DNA of 60,000 bases, taken from positions 23,481,740 to 23,541,739 of the forward strand of contig CAIIXF020000010.1 in the NCBI GenBank assembly GCA_903813345.2, read 5' to 3'. Both the position numbers and the translations under genes were made by a program. The stretch is from Owenia fusiformis. Its lineage: Eukaryota; Annelida; Polychaeta; Sabellida; Oweniidae. Shown piece after piece: positions 12,501 to 27,500 of this stretch (within the stretch, counting starts at the first letter, position 1; the number at the start of each line of letters is the position of its first letter). The notes under the pieces were generated by a model. It made no database searches and had not been told where the DNA came from. It was given only the letters and a program-made list of their open reading frames with translations.

Positions 12501-15500
12501 AACAATGTGACAAATAGTGTTTGTAGGTTACAAAATGGTATAATCATGGAGTTTCAAGAAAAAACACATTTGTATAATGTTCTGAATGAGTCAAGGTGCA
12601 GGGATGTAGCCAGTAATTGTCAAGGGTGCGATTTTTTGGGTTTGCATCACTGCGAGCTAAGTGAGCCGCAAAAAGAAGGGTACAGGGGTTTACCCCAGGA
12701 AATTGTTTAAAATCTATGTTGTATATGGTGCATTCTAACCATTTCAAACTATAATTTGTTGCGATCGCACCCATGGCACCCCCTAGCTACACCCATGTGA
12801 TGTGTATGTGTTACATCTTCTTTGACAATATGACCAGCACGATTGACAGTGCCAGTGCCATGAGATCATTGTAGCAGTCATAGTTTCACTCTGCACCAAT
12901 AAAGTCATGAATGTTCATAATTCTGGCCCCAATGTTATATCAATGACTCTGATGGTTAAACAACATTCAAGGATATTTGCCAACATTGTATAAACGTTTG
13001 TCAAAGCTTAATTATAGAAGGAAATTGAACAAAAGAATTGAAATGGCACTACTGAATGAAATGGCATCTAGGCATCATAACCATTGAAAAACATTTCTTC
13101 TTTTGACAAAACTTAACACTCTGCCATACTCCTTTTACATTACTCCAAAAGTAAATAAGTGATTACCTTGCAATAATCTGCAACAGTAATATGAGATGAC
13201 AAAGTATATGAACCAAGCGCCATCTATCAAAGCACACTTACCCTCCAGTAACACGTCGCCAAGATACAACATAACTTCCTGTTTCTCGGAATGTTGTACT
13301 TTCCCTCAACAGAACACTTCCATATCTACGATTGTTTGTAAGTATTGACTCTGCCTGGTCCCGGGAACATCTCTCAAAAAACCAGCTGAAATAAATAATT
13401 ATCACTCATGGTTTGCAATAAATGACACACCTTCATTTCATTAACATGACAATTGTAACCACCTAGTAAATGATTACAAATGATTACAAAAGAATAGCAA
13501 TTGGAAGGCACCAGTAGGAAGGAAGGCTTATTTGGGTCAGACAATGGCACATAAAGGAAAATGTTCTCTCAAACTTGAATTTTCAATAGATTTAGTGGAT
13601 CAATTCAAGTCATAAAAACATTCTGAAAGTTTTTGTGTTCTCTTTTCATTTGTTTCATAGAGGGAACAATCTCTTATATGTATTCAACTTTTGGAGTTAC
13701 TTTATACAATCAGTGGAATAACTTGATATTATTTCAGTCTTTGTTATGACAAAATGTCATCCATAGCATGTCAAATCATTAAACTAATACCAAGGCTAAG
13801 TTCAAGTTCAAGTACATGCCAGAGTTATTTTTAAATATTTTAAAATGGTGCTTTTGAAGTAGTGCTACTTTGGTTTAACCTTTAATTCTTAGAAAATAGA
13901 TCACTTTCAAAAGCCAATGAATCCACAATTTAATGTCAGTTGAAGATTTAAAAATGTATGTCAACAGAATAGTAAATATTGGTACAAACAAGTTCAAAAG
14001 ATATTATTTGCATATTTGTACACATGTAGCACTAGTTCATGTTCTTAATATCCTCTTAACACTACTAAGAAGTTCAGTGGCATAAGAATGCCTAAACCTG
14101 TAATTGTTAAGGAGTAGTATCTGGCCTTATTAAAAAACTTTTCTTTTCAATTCTCAAATCAAGAAAATAAATAAAACATACTGCTAAATTTCAGAAACTT
14201 CTTACAATTTTGTTTCAAATTATTGCAGCCTGAAAAGTATCATCCATCTAGCCAATATATCCCAGTTCCTCAGTTCAACAAAAGAGGTCAGGATTTATTT
14301 TGAAAGTCTAATGGATTATAATGAAATTACAAAATGAAGATTCTAAAAGTTTATTTGCTTTGAATTATCATTTATAGCAATCCTCTTTCAACTGGGAGGG
14401 CCAATCAAGATATAATAATGTGAAGCAGCCTCTTGACATTAAGTTTATAACTTACTTTTATGCTGTTTATTGTGTTTACTCTGTGCATGCCATCATATAA
14501 TATGATGTAGTGTTATTTAATATGTATTCTGGCATGTAATGAATACTAATGAATACTATGTCATACCAAGACATTTTTAGACAAAAAAACATATAAGATG
14601 CACTAGTTATGGTTTCAAACATCTCATGTTTTTATACTTCCACTCTTCCATATCACATTTTCTCGGGGAGAAATTCATATTCAATCATGATCATCCTTAA
14701 CCTATTTATTTCATAATATTTTTACATTATAGTTTTACATCCTGATACTGGATTTTGGCTGATGTGGGATTGAATATGGAATTTTGGCTAATACGGAATA
14801 TGATAAGGTATTTTTGAATATCAAATCTATTCCCTGTTTCTTTCCAATGGAAAACACGTTATTTATGGAATAATGACAGTTTATTTACTTGTAAAATATG
14901 AAAATTATGAAAAATATTCTGTTCATTTAAATCACATAAACTGTAACAATGAGGGGTTGAGAAGGGAGTCTAATTCCTTGTTAAATAATTTGAAATAACA
15001 TATAATGAAAATGGACTTACCTTGGAGCAGGGGTACCAGCTCTGTCCACCCCATTCCAGAATTTATGTTTCTGGAACACACATATTCAATATTATAATTT
15101 TTATTTCAAACATTAATGCCAGTTTTTGGTTTTTTCTACTCTATTCAATGCTTTAAGGCTTGGAAGAATAGTCAATGAAATGAAAACAAATGTTTAATGA
15201 TTTCCATACTCAAGGCAAGAAGATAAAGTTATGTATCTCATACTTGAGTTGGTTTGGGGAAGATATCACCCAGGAATATATATCATATAATATCTGAGGA
15301 GCGGGCAGGATATATTGTATATGTCCCGCTCCAGGCCAAATGCGGGCAGATATTATATATCCATCCTGCTCCAGTGAATTTTTCAATATAATTGTTCTTA
15401 TTTCCGTGCAGTATAATGATGCACTGTTTGACTTCTTCAGAATTTTCTATCTATTGAAAATCTACTCAAGTATGAGATACACCAGTTATGTATGGTCGGT

Positions 15501-18500
15501 TTTAGATGAGAACACTTTAAAGAAAACAAACCTGGATATGGGTATTCTGAAAACCTTGCAAAACACTTGTGAAACCTCACTTGGCATAGGATAAACTAGA
15601 CAACAGCAACGCCAAAGCGTAGCAAATCCCATCAAACAGCCATGACTGCCATTTTTACAAAGTATAAAGAAAAAATGGCAGCCATTTTTCAAAATGGGCA
15701 CCTTCTACCAAAAGTATCATTTGACAGTGTGCCATGCTTATAGTATTCACATACCAAATATGAACAAAATCGCTCCATTACTTTTCGAGTAAAATACGTT
15801 ACAACAGTATAATGATGCACTGTTTGACTTCTTCAGAATTTTCTATCTATTGAAAATCTACTCAAGTATGAGATACACCAGTTATGTATGGTCGGTTTTA
15901 GATGAGAACACTTTAAAGAAAACAAACCTGGATATGGGTATTCTGAAAACCTTGCAAAACACTTGTGAAACCTCACTTGGCATAGGATAAACTAGACAAC
16001 AGCAACGCCAAAGCGTAGCAAATCCCATCAAACAGCCATGACTGCCATTTTTACAAAGTATAAAGAAAAAATGGCAGCCATTTTTCAAAATGGCCACCTT
16101 CTACCAAAAGTGTCATTAGACAGTGTGCCATGCTTATAGTATTCACATACCAAATATGAACAAAATCGCTCCACTACTTTTCGAGTTACAGCAAAAATCG
16201 TAAAATAATGAGTAAAGGCCGCCATTTTTCAAGATGGCTGCCATGTGCTTCTTAAATATCTACATTTCTAGCTTTTTTAATGTCCTATAATTTTTTTACA
16301 TTTAAAACATATTGCTATTACAGTTTTACATATTGCACCTAAATTACTGTAAAATCGGCAATAAAATGGCCGCCAATTTTAACTGAGTGGCCATTTTGAA
16401 AATTGGCTTTTGAGCAGAACTTCTATCCCTATAGGATAAGTGTACAAAATATGAACAAAATCGGGCCAACAGGATTTGAGTTCTTGCCCGGACGGACGGA
16501 CAGACGGACGGATGGATGGACAGACCGATGTACGTACGTACGGATGGACGGACAGACGGAGGCATCCCTATATCCCTCCGAACTTTGTTCGATGGGATAA
16601 TTAGTTATATAATGCTCGGTTTTGAATATGGGTCAGAGAATATGATAGTTTACCTCGGACCTTCCAGTCTCTCGGTAAGATATCTATACTTCCCTTTGAA
16701 TATAACCCATATCCAAAATACTCTATATTAACGGCAGGGAAATTTCAAAAAACTGAAAATTAGCGAAATATAATAGCCGCGAAATTCACTCCTAAAATCC
16801 CCTTTCAACTACTGAACTTTTTTGTAGCACACTTAACACTGTTACAGTTAACATGTTTTTTGTTTGTTTTTTTATTAAAATAACATTTATTTTCCTTTAA
16901 AATAAACTTACAATTATACATTAACATCGATCATACAAAACAAACATTCATGTCTACAAATATAATATCTTTTGTTTATGAAACTCGCTTGTTATAAGTT
17001 AAAAATTTGGATTGTTTTTCTGGCTATGAGAACATCTTTATTTGAACATGCTTGAAAACCTAAAATTTGTTCATCTGTCAAATTGAAATTATTCCAAATA
17101 TCTTTGACTTTATTATATTTAATAAAATGATGTACAATAGTGTCATTCACTCCACATTGGTCACATAAAAGAGAACTTGAACAGGACCAAATTACATGGA
17201 TAAATATTGTGGAGTGACTTACAATGTAAATACAGAGCATATTTTCATTGGTACAATTATGAGTTCGCAACCAGTAAGTGCTTTTATCAATTATTACATT
17301 GTTCATTAAAACATCCAGATTTCTACGTTTGACAAATTCATTTCTAATTCATATAGTAAAATATAACCTTCTGCTCATGTATAATATAAATCTTAAAAAG
17401 TGGTGATATAATACTTACTGTTGGTAAAACAGTATCGTATGAATATACAGTATCTGCCATCTTGTTACTTTTGAAATCCTACTTTATCCAAAGATTCATT
17501 TAATATTTTCATTATTTTGATATGTTATGCCTAGTTCCTCTAATTGGTGTACTTAATGATGACTTATGTACTTGCAACATTCAGTAGAGTCCACCAATAA
17601 TTGTTCATTCCTGGTTTTGTTTGTTTAGTGATTAGAATTTTGTTTGCCAATGTTATTTTATTCTATTTCATTCGCAATGCACTCTGTATTGAATCTAAGT
17701 GTTGGGTTAGTATTTAGTTTATGATACACTTAATAGGACATGTTATTTTTTAACTTCCCTATTTGCAAATAATCTTATTATGATGATCGAAAATGTACCT
17801 TGTGAAATTGTCATGATAAGTTACTAAAATGTTAATGCATTCCTATGCAATTTAGAGTTTATTTATCTCACTTCAGTTCTGCTTTCGTGTGAAAAGTTTG
17901 TATTTAGTTTCACTTCCCTGTTCAGTAGCACTCTTAACCTTGAAGGTTGACTATGATTGATCAAGCTAGGTCACCAATAGCATATGAAATAATCCAGATT
18001 TGTTAGATATACTTCACAAAAGTATATCATTAATCTGCCGCATTCAGCTGTTTTTCCCATAGCATATTTTCAAATACTGTCATAACATGCAGTCCCGTTT
18101 ATATTAAATGCCAGTCAAAGGGACCTGTCTAATCAAATGAAATGAAAAACACTTTTATAACCTTCATAAAAATCTTCTTTGTACATTATCTATGACCCAA
18201 ACATAAGCACGTTAACCCGAGAAAGTTGTTTCTCTTGCAAAATATTTGATCATAAGGAGTGGATTTAGGAAGACATTATCACTGGTCAGTATCAAGTGAA
18301 GGTAACAGCCACAACCTTTGCATCTAAGATGGCTGACGGTAATTGTTGATTTTGATACTTTTAGTTTTCATCAAATTAAACTATTTTATAGCTGACTTTA
18401 TGCTTTGATATTTGAATCAAATCCGACTTATATGACATGGGAACTCTGGAGTATGATCATTTGTTCATATATCGTTTGTGGGAACCATAATTCAACGATA

Positions 18501-21500
18501 TCTTCTACCACTTATGGGAAGGTGGCAATGTATAATACAGTAATGGTCATGTTAGTTTTCTATCTGCTGTAACTGGACATTTTAGCTCATTACCACATAT
18601 CTGTTATCATCGTAAATCCAAAATTCTTCTTACATTCCCTTAAGCAGGTACCTATGCAAGGTATATGAACAAATGATCATACTCTAGTTTCCATGTCATA
18701 TATGGCTGGTATAGTTCAAATATCAAAGCATTACATCAATGATAACCAGGATGATAACGTAGTTTAATTCAATGAAAAAATATCAAAATCAACACTTACA
18801 ATCCGCCATCTTTGATACGAAGGTTACGGCCGTTACCTTCGCTTGATACTGACCAGTGATTATTTCACTCAGAATATGCAGAATCAGAATGGATCAGTAA
18901 CAGCAGCAGACAAATGAACATGCATATACCAAACAAATGTAACACAACATACACCAAACAAATGTAAGTCACAAAGGACAAAAGTAACATATTTCAGATA
19001 AATGTAACATCATACAAGATAAATACACAAGACAAATGTAGCAAATCCTGGGGAAACAGAACAGACCAGACACATACTAGACAAATGTAACATAAACTAG
19101 ACAAATCTACGATTAACTATGTGATATGGTTTGATGATCCATACCCCATATTACTGTTTAAGAGTTGCCCATAAATGATATGGGTTCTTGGTTGAATATC
19201 CAGGTACCAGGAAGAATCTATTACAATTGTTCAATGTTAGATTTACAAAATTAACTTGTATATATACAATCATTATGTGTAACATGTCACATAAATAAAC
19301 AGGCCTAAAGCATTAAAGTTTTGTTTATCAAAGCGGAAAAATTGAGTAGTACACAATAACCCCAAAAAAGGCTCTGTATTCAATACCAAAACATTAATAT
19401 GTCTATGACAGGTATAACCCTTAAAAAATGTTTTGGGCTCTATTCATACCCTGCACTTGAAGATTGTCATTGTAATTGGATTGTATTGAATGTTGCAGTA
19501 TAAATGTAAATTGAGGAATGAAGTACATCCCTGTTGAAGTGAAGATATTTATTGAATCAATGCCAAGAATTTGACCTTCACCACCAACCAATATGATGAT
19601 GTTCCAAAATGTTTGTAAAAAAATTGGGAAATACCAATATATTAGAGTTTTACATGCATCCTTGTATAAATGTCTTTTTTGGAGTTCAAATCATGGCCAT
19701 CCAAATCAGGATTAACTTTGAAATCTCTCTAAAGTATGAGGTGTTTTCTATGTTATACCATTTCATCTTTCATACAAGCTCATCATAATATAAGGTTTTA
19801 CCTACCATATAAGGTTCATCAGAAGAATTGGATTGCATAGAATTAGCAGCAGAACCCCCAGAACTTGAATCAAATGAGACCCCTGGAGTTGAAACGGAAT
19901 GGACTCTTTGAGGTCTTCCAGGAGATATTGGAGTCACTCCTCTTGTGTTGATGTAGTCTCCTTCATTTTGTTTGGGTGATGACATTGTCCCTGACCCCAT
20001 TGATCCTGTGAGTGAGGGTCGTCGCCCTGGTAACGCAGGGGGATGGTCAGTGTAGTGAAAATCATCAATTGCTTTTTGAACATCTATTCGATGACCTGGT
20101 AGCAAATCAAGGTCAGATGGTAGACTACCCTAAAATATAACATAAACAGTATATTTTTAATATTTGATAAAAGAATGGAGGAGTAGTTTCAGGGATTGTT
20201 TCAAGTCAAAGCATTCCTTGTTTGGGTGAAATACATGTACAATGACATATCAGTTGTAACTGAATATCTCTTGAAAAGTCTGCATTATGAATTATTAAAC
20301 TAAATATCAGGCCTCCTGGACTTCCACCAACACAAACATCAGTTCTGTCCTCGCGAACTACATTCCTTGCACTTGAACCACGATTCTCACATCGCGAACG
20401 TGAAATCTTAAGTCGCGCACCACCATTTCCTCGTTCCTGTACATATTTCTCTACTCACACACAGAGATCCATGCTTGTGAGCAATTTGTAGATGGTGCAT
20501 CTGGGTATTTGGGATTCAAAGATATATGGATGCTATTATCTTTAATTCGAATAATGCCCCTGGTGATACATGTAATGTGTGGCGTCATAACGGTGGGCCG
20601 TAGTAATGGAGGACCATAATGTATATTCGAAACATTTTGGTGAGTTCGAATCTTAATATAAACCTCAGAGCAGGTGTAATATCCTAGAATACACCCCGCA
20701 GGGCTAGGCACAAAAGTTTTTGAAAACAGAAAACGTTTGTGCCTAGCCCTCATGGTGTATTCGATGATATTACCCCTGTTATTCATCCTATATTTCTTAA
20801 TTAGCGGATATTCATTAACATGCAGGAAAAACTAGAAATGCATTTGTTCCGAATTCAAAATAAAAACACTTTGATGGAGTATTACTTATGCGTAAAAATG
20901 CGAATAAAATTACAGAAATTTTTTCGATCAAGTACGTGGTTCGCAAGCACGGATCTCTGTGCGGGAGTGGAGTAATATGTTCGTGATCGAGGAAATGGTG
21001 GGGCTGGACTTAAGATTTCAAGTTCGCGATGTGAGAATCGTGGTTCAAGTGCAAGGATTGTTGTTGGTGAGGACAGAACTGATGGTCGTGTTGGTTGAAG
21101 TCTAGGAGGCCTGAATATGATCTAAATGATCCCACATGTGGTCTACATAGCCTTTAATGACAGTCAGAAATTGAAAATAATATCAGCTACCTAAAAGCAT
21201 AGTTTTCTGACAAAATTCTCTAATTATCTCTAATTTAAGAGCTCTCGGAAAGGTTATATACTAACTGTTCCTAATCCTATAATGTAGGCTTTCCACAGAT
21301 CCCTGTCATTGCGCTGTTCACACTGCAAAATAAAAGTATAAAAATACATGTTTGGGGATTCATTTCACATAGTCAAGATCAAATTCACTTTCTGGGTGAT
21401 GAGCATTATATTAGGCCATCAATGACATATAAGAAATCAGAATGGACATGAGAGTAGTGTTACAGATATTTTCATGATTAACTATAAGTAATATATAGAA

Positions 21501-24500
21501 TTGCACAACAAAACTTAACTGTAGGCTGAATAAGAATTTAAATAGAAAACAGCAACTCCACGGAATAGAAAATCCCACAAAAGAAAACATATTTTATTAA
21601 ATACATTGACATTACATGATTTAAATAACCAGGAAATAGTAGAGTAGTAAGAGTATAACAATTACAGAATGGACATTATCTTACCTTAAACTTATTGACA
21701 AGGCGTTTATTTTGCATGCCAAATATAGAAACAATAACCTCAAGTTTATAAGGTCCCTTTTTCCCATCAGTGCCATTCTTACACTCAGTGTCTTTCCCAA
21801 GAGGGAGCATACCCACCAACTGTAATAAAAACATTCAATTAATTATTATATAATCAATGTGATATTCTTAATATGTCATGTTAATTATACACAATAACCT
21901 CAATACACATCATCAAAAGTTCATATTCTGCAAAAAAGCTAAGTTATTTCTATTATGTGATTCAACACAAAACCCTAAAAGATATTATTATTATATAACA
22001 TTATGACCAGCAGTTTACCTTAATAATAAAAAAGAAAATACAGGTAGACATAAAATTGCACCATTCTGTGGGCTCAAATGGTGAAAAAGTCAATTTCTCT
22101 GAACTGACGCAAAAGTAGAAGCTGGAACCAAAGGTATAAATTACCAGAATGAACTCCCATAAATTGGATTTAAGTGCATTAGTTTAGAGGATTGCAAGTT
22201 TTCATTCAAATATTGTTTGTGGGTGGACAGATAAACAGTGACTGATTCCATAAGATTACCAATGATCATGTGAGTCATTAATTATACCAGAAATCTGAAG
22301 CCAAATAGTTTTTAAATTGAAATTCTTTAAAAGAAATTCAGATTTTACATACATGCAATTTTCCTGCTAACATTGAACATTTTAATAAGGATTATAATTT
22401 TTTAAAGCACTTTATCCCATTTTTTGATTGAACTCTTCTGCAAGATATTGGGTTACTCTCATGCCAACGTTCTAATCTATCACCTTAAACCTAATGTCTA
22501 CAATATTTAAAATTTGTACCCAACAATATCTATAAGCTTAGATTTCTAAGAATTCTCTAAGCATTTATCTTTTGGGCCAATGTCTTATAGGCTGATACTG
22601 GTATTTGAATAGAAAGATAATGTCTCAGTAATAGTTTATTGAGTTGGTCATCTTAAAGGCAGAATCTGATCTATAGGGGGGGACAAAATTACAAGCAACA
22701 TGTATAATTGACCTACCAATCTATTCCTTACAATATCAAACACAATATCTCCCAAAAGATTCACAATATGTTATAAATTGGTGAATTTATTAATGATTAA
22801 AAGTGCAAAAATGAGTGAAAATGTTTAAATTCTCCCAAATAATAAAAATGGTAACCATTCTTATAGGAAAATAATATATTATTGTAAAAATCTTCAGTTT
22901 TCCTGGAATAAAGTATGCACTTTTGTGAAAATAGACATGACAAGGAATGATATGAGCCAAAAATATTCTAAAATTGAAACAATTTTTTGTTTAGCCTGCT
23001 CGCTATATCTGATTCTCTCTTTAAGCTTTGTATTCAAATTTGTCCTAGCAATGACAAACAAAATACAAGTATGCAATAATAATACAAATTTACAAAATAT
23101 TATTAAATTTTATTGTATTGTTTGAAAATGTCTTTTACCATGACATTAATCAAATTCTTTCATTATCATCATTGTCAAGTAAATTGTGTCAACTGGTCAA
23201 TATATTTTTTGGGATTGGATCTTATTAGTGATTCAAAAATATACATTACAATTTAATACATTTGGAAATCGCTACTAAGTTAACCAGAACAACGGCAACG
23301 CCAAAGCGTAGCGAATCCCATCGAACAGCCATGGATGGCATTTTAACAAACAAAGTATATAGCAAAAATGGCAGGCATTTTTCAAAATGGCCGCCTTCTA
23401 CCAAAAGTGTCATTAGACCATTTGCCATACTTATAGTATTCACATACCAAATAAAAACAAAATTGCTCCACTACTTTTCGAGTTATAGTAAAATACGTTA
23501 AAATGGTGGCCATTTTGAAAAATGGCCGCCTTCTACCAAAAGTGTCATTAGACAGTGTGCCATCCTTATAGTATTCACATACCAAATATGAACAAAATCA
23601 CTTCACTACTTTTCGAGTTATAGTAAAATAGGTTAAAATGGCTGCCATTTTTCAAAATGGCGGCTATTTTTTAAAATGGCCACCTTCTACCAAAAGTGTC
23701 ATAGGATAGTGTGTCATGCTTTTAGTATTCACATACCAAATATGAACAAAATCGCTCCACTACTTTTCGAGTTACAGCAAAAATCGTAATATAACGAGTA
23801 AAGGCCGCCATTTTTCAAGATGGCTGCCATGTGCTTCTTTAATATCTACATTTCTAGCTTTATTAATGTCCTATATAATTTTTTTACATCTAAAACATAT
23901 TGCTATTACAGTTTTACATATTGCACCTAAATTACTGTAAATTCGGCACTAAAACTCCATTTTGAAAATCGGCTTTCGAGCAGAACTTCTATCTCCATAG
24001 GGTATATGTGTACAAAATATGAACAAAATCGGGCCAACGGTATTTGAGTTATTGTACGGACGTACGTATGGACGGACGGACAGACGGACGGACGGAGGCG
24101 TTCCCTATATCCCTCCGAACTTTGTTCGATGGGATAATTATTTCCTGGTACTACATTATTCCTTTCACTTTTTATTTTGTGGTGCCCTTATAGACATATT
24201 ACCTAACTATTTCAAGCTACTATAATCATAATGGCTTGCATGTTTTCTAATATTAAAAACTGTGATCAATTAAAAAGTATATGGTAATATGTCTGGCTGT
24301 CTGCCTGTCCACCTACACTGCTATACCATGTGACACAAAAAATGACACCCACCCACACATAATGTTTCATAACTTTTAAGTCTGCTGAAATTCTGACTTG
24401 TCTTTTTTCGCACATTAAAACTACACTACATTTTGCAACTCCAATTTTCAGATGACTAGCTTACTGACCTAGATGCACATTTATGAGCATTACAAAATGT

Positions 24501-27500
24501 GCCATCTATTCCTTTGTAAAGCTCATAAAATTTGACCCACTTGAGCTACACATCTGAAATTGATGGAGGTGCTTTCACATTATGTCTGCTTTATATTTGC
24601 CAAAGGACAAGTCTGTATATTAATAGACAAACAAATTATGCAACGTAAGGTAGGTGTCATTTTTTGTGTCACCCTGTATATACAATGGTAACCAAAATTA
24701 ATGTTGCAATAGTTCATATTCAAGGAAATCAAGCTTACTCAATTGAAAGGGGTCACAAAGTAATTAATTCAGATGTGTTACATATTAATTCAAAATATGT
24801 GGTAGGTCTTCATGGAAGTGAATGGTGAGGGCAAGGTAAGATCTCTTACATGTCATCTAAAAGTTCAATATATGGGTGACATGTCAAGGTCATATTTACA
24901 AGATTAACTAAAAGTTCAATATATGGGTGACATGTCAAGGTCATATTTACAGATCAACTAAAAGGCCAATATATGGGTGACATGTCAAGGTCATATTTAC
25001 AAGATCAACTAAAATGTCAATGTATGGGTGACATGTCAAGGTCATATTTACAAGATTAACTAAAATGTCAATGTATGGGTGACATGTCAAGGTCATATTT
25101 ACAAGATTAACTGAAAGTTCAATATATGGGTGATATGTCAAGGTCATATTTACAAGATCAACTTAAAGGTCAATATATGGGTGACATGTCAAGGTCATAT
25201 TTACAAGATTAACTAAAAGTTCAATTTATGGGTGACATGTCAAGGTCATATTTACAAGATTAACTAAAAGTTCAATATATGGGTGACATGTCAAGGTCGT
25301 ATTAACAAGATCAACTAAAAGCTCAATATATGGGTGATATGTCAAGGTCATATTTACAAGATCAACTTAAAGGTCAATATATGGTGACATGTCAAGGTCA
25401 TATTTACAAGATCAACTAAAAGGTCAATATATTGGTGACTTGTCAAGGTCATATTTACAGATCAACTAAAAGGTCAATATCTACATGTACAGTAAAACCT
25501 GTATATCTGAACACCTGGCTAATCCGAACACCTTCCAATTTGAACACTTTTTTTCGGTCCCATTTTTTCCTCCCATTGACTCCCATGTTAAATAAACCTT
25601 GAAATCTGAACACCTCCTAATCTGAACAGTGAACAACCAGATATGAAAAAGTGACCTGTTTAATCTGAACATTTTTATCAGAAATCAAATGTCTGGACAT
25701 TTCAATAATAGCCACATATTGAGTCAATGTTATAGTTGTTATTTATCTTTACATATACATGGTACAATGTAATCAAAGAACTAATACTGTCCTAATTAAC
25801 TTATTTAGTCTCAGTGACATCCCTTACTTGTGGAAAACAACAGGATGATTTGAAAAGGTGTGAATACAGGAGTTAATTGGTTTATCCTATTAGAAAAGAA
25901 CTGAATGTTTTATGCTTGGATTAAGAGAAAGGTGTAAATCAAGAAGATAATTGATTTATCATTATTGAAAATTACCTGGATGTTTTTGATTTGGATTAAG
26001 AGAAAGGTGAGAATCTGGGAGATAATTGGTTTATCCTAATTGTAAATTAACTGGATGTTTTTGATTTGGATTATGAACAGGTCTTAGATGTTTTATATCC
26101 CATGGGTCTGTTATGATAGCTAAGATTCAATCAGTAAATGTTTTATAATCACAAAGACAACACAGACACAATTGCAGACAAGATTTCACGAGAAAGAGAA
26201 AAAATTCAACTTCGTAATAACCTATCACTAAAATGCCTCCTAAAAAGGGAGGATTATACATCATCTCGAATGAACACTCATAAAAAATTCTTTTTACTTG
26301 AAGAGGATATCTATTCAAATATTGCTAATGCTAAAAGTGCCAAAAAACAAACAACAATGAAGGACCTTTTCAAGCAAAAGTAAAGCAGTGCTATATAACC
26401 ATAATATGGGATAAGTCATTTGAGAAGCTTAAGATTTTGTACGAGACTATCATATACTTATACTGTCAGTGTATTACAAAGTTTTTACCAAAATATAAGT
26501 TATTTTTACTAAAATAATGAAATTGTTCAAAATGTAAATAAAAATAGCATATAGGCTATAGGCCATCAACAACATGTATTGTTTTCTGACTTAGTATTAA
26601 GTGTTCAATATAGTGGACTGAACAATGAAAATCCCCTCCCCCTGATCAACAATATCCTCGAAATTTGAACACCTGCCAATTTGAACGCTTTTGGCTGGTC
26701 CCATGGGTGTTCGGATTAGACAGGTTTTACTGTACATTACTGAGATTTACATACTATCTAGCTATTTACCTATAAGTTGAAGTACATATCTATATATTAC
26801 ATAAAACTTGATTGAATGCAATCCTATTGGATGGGAGTTTAAGCAAGTATATTTCATGAACTTCCTCATTCCTCATAATCTTGTTAAAGTAAATAATTAG
26901 ACAACAGATTCATTTAATCATTGACCAGTCTATAATCATAACATGATATCATGTTGAAAAACTTTGAACAAAAAAATCACCAGTGGTTTTTGTGCTCTTG
27001 ACATTGTTAACAAAGTAATAAACTTCCTTCTCAACATGGTCCTCTATCATGCTTAATGTTGGCACATTTATGATTTTTCTTCGAAACAATTGGTATTTCA
27101 ATTTCTGTAAATTTATACTTGAAATCAAGATCAATGTTCAATGAAATAATTTACTAGGTCTAGTCCATTGTGTATTTAAAGCCACATTATTATTTCATGT
27201 ATGTCTAATAATGTTATGAGTATTTTTATTTGTCTATCAGCATTTACAATCCTGAGAAAGATCTTCCTTCTCAGATGATAATACCAACTATATTTAAGGT
27301 TTAATATCCCTAATATCTTTTAATGCATAATAATATATAATATATACAGAGGTGGCGTTAAGGTCAGGGTGCATGATTGGAAATTTTCTGCATTCCTCAA
27401 TTGAGTCACATGTTATTTTTCAAACAAGAATCACTCCTTCCCTTCATTGTCTATATCTTCCAGTTTTTCACAAAGAGTGCACTTATGTGCCTAGAAAAGA

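Noticed and set aside
24947-25147. Minus-strand 66-codon repeat protein
   Set aside because: The 51-bp satellite unit is a multiple of three and so keeps a frame open; no other evidence of coding.
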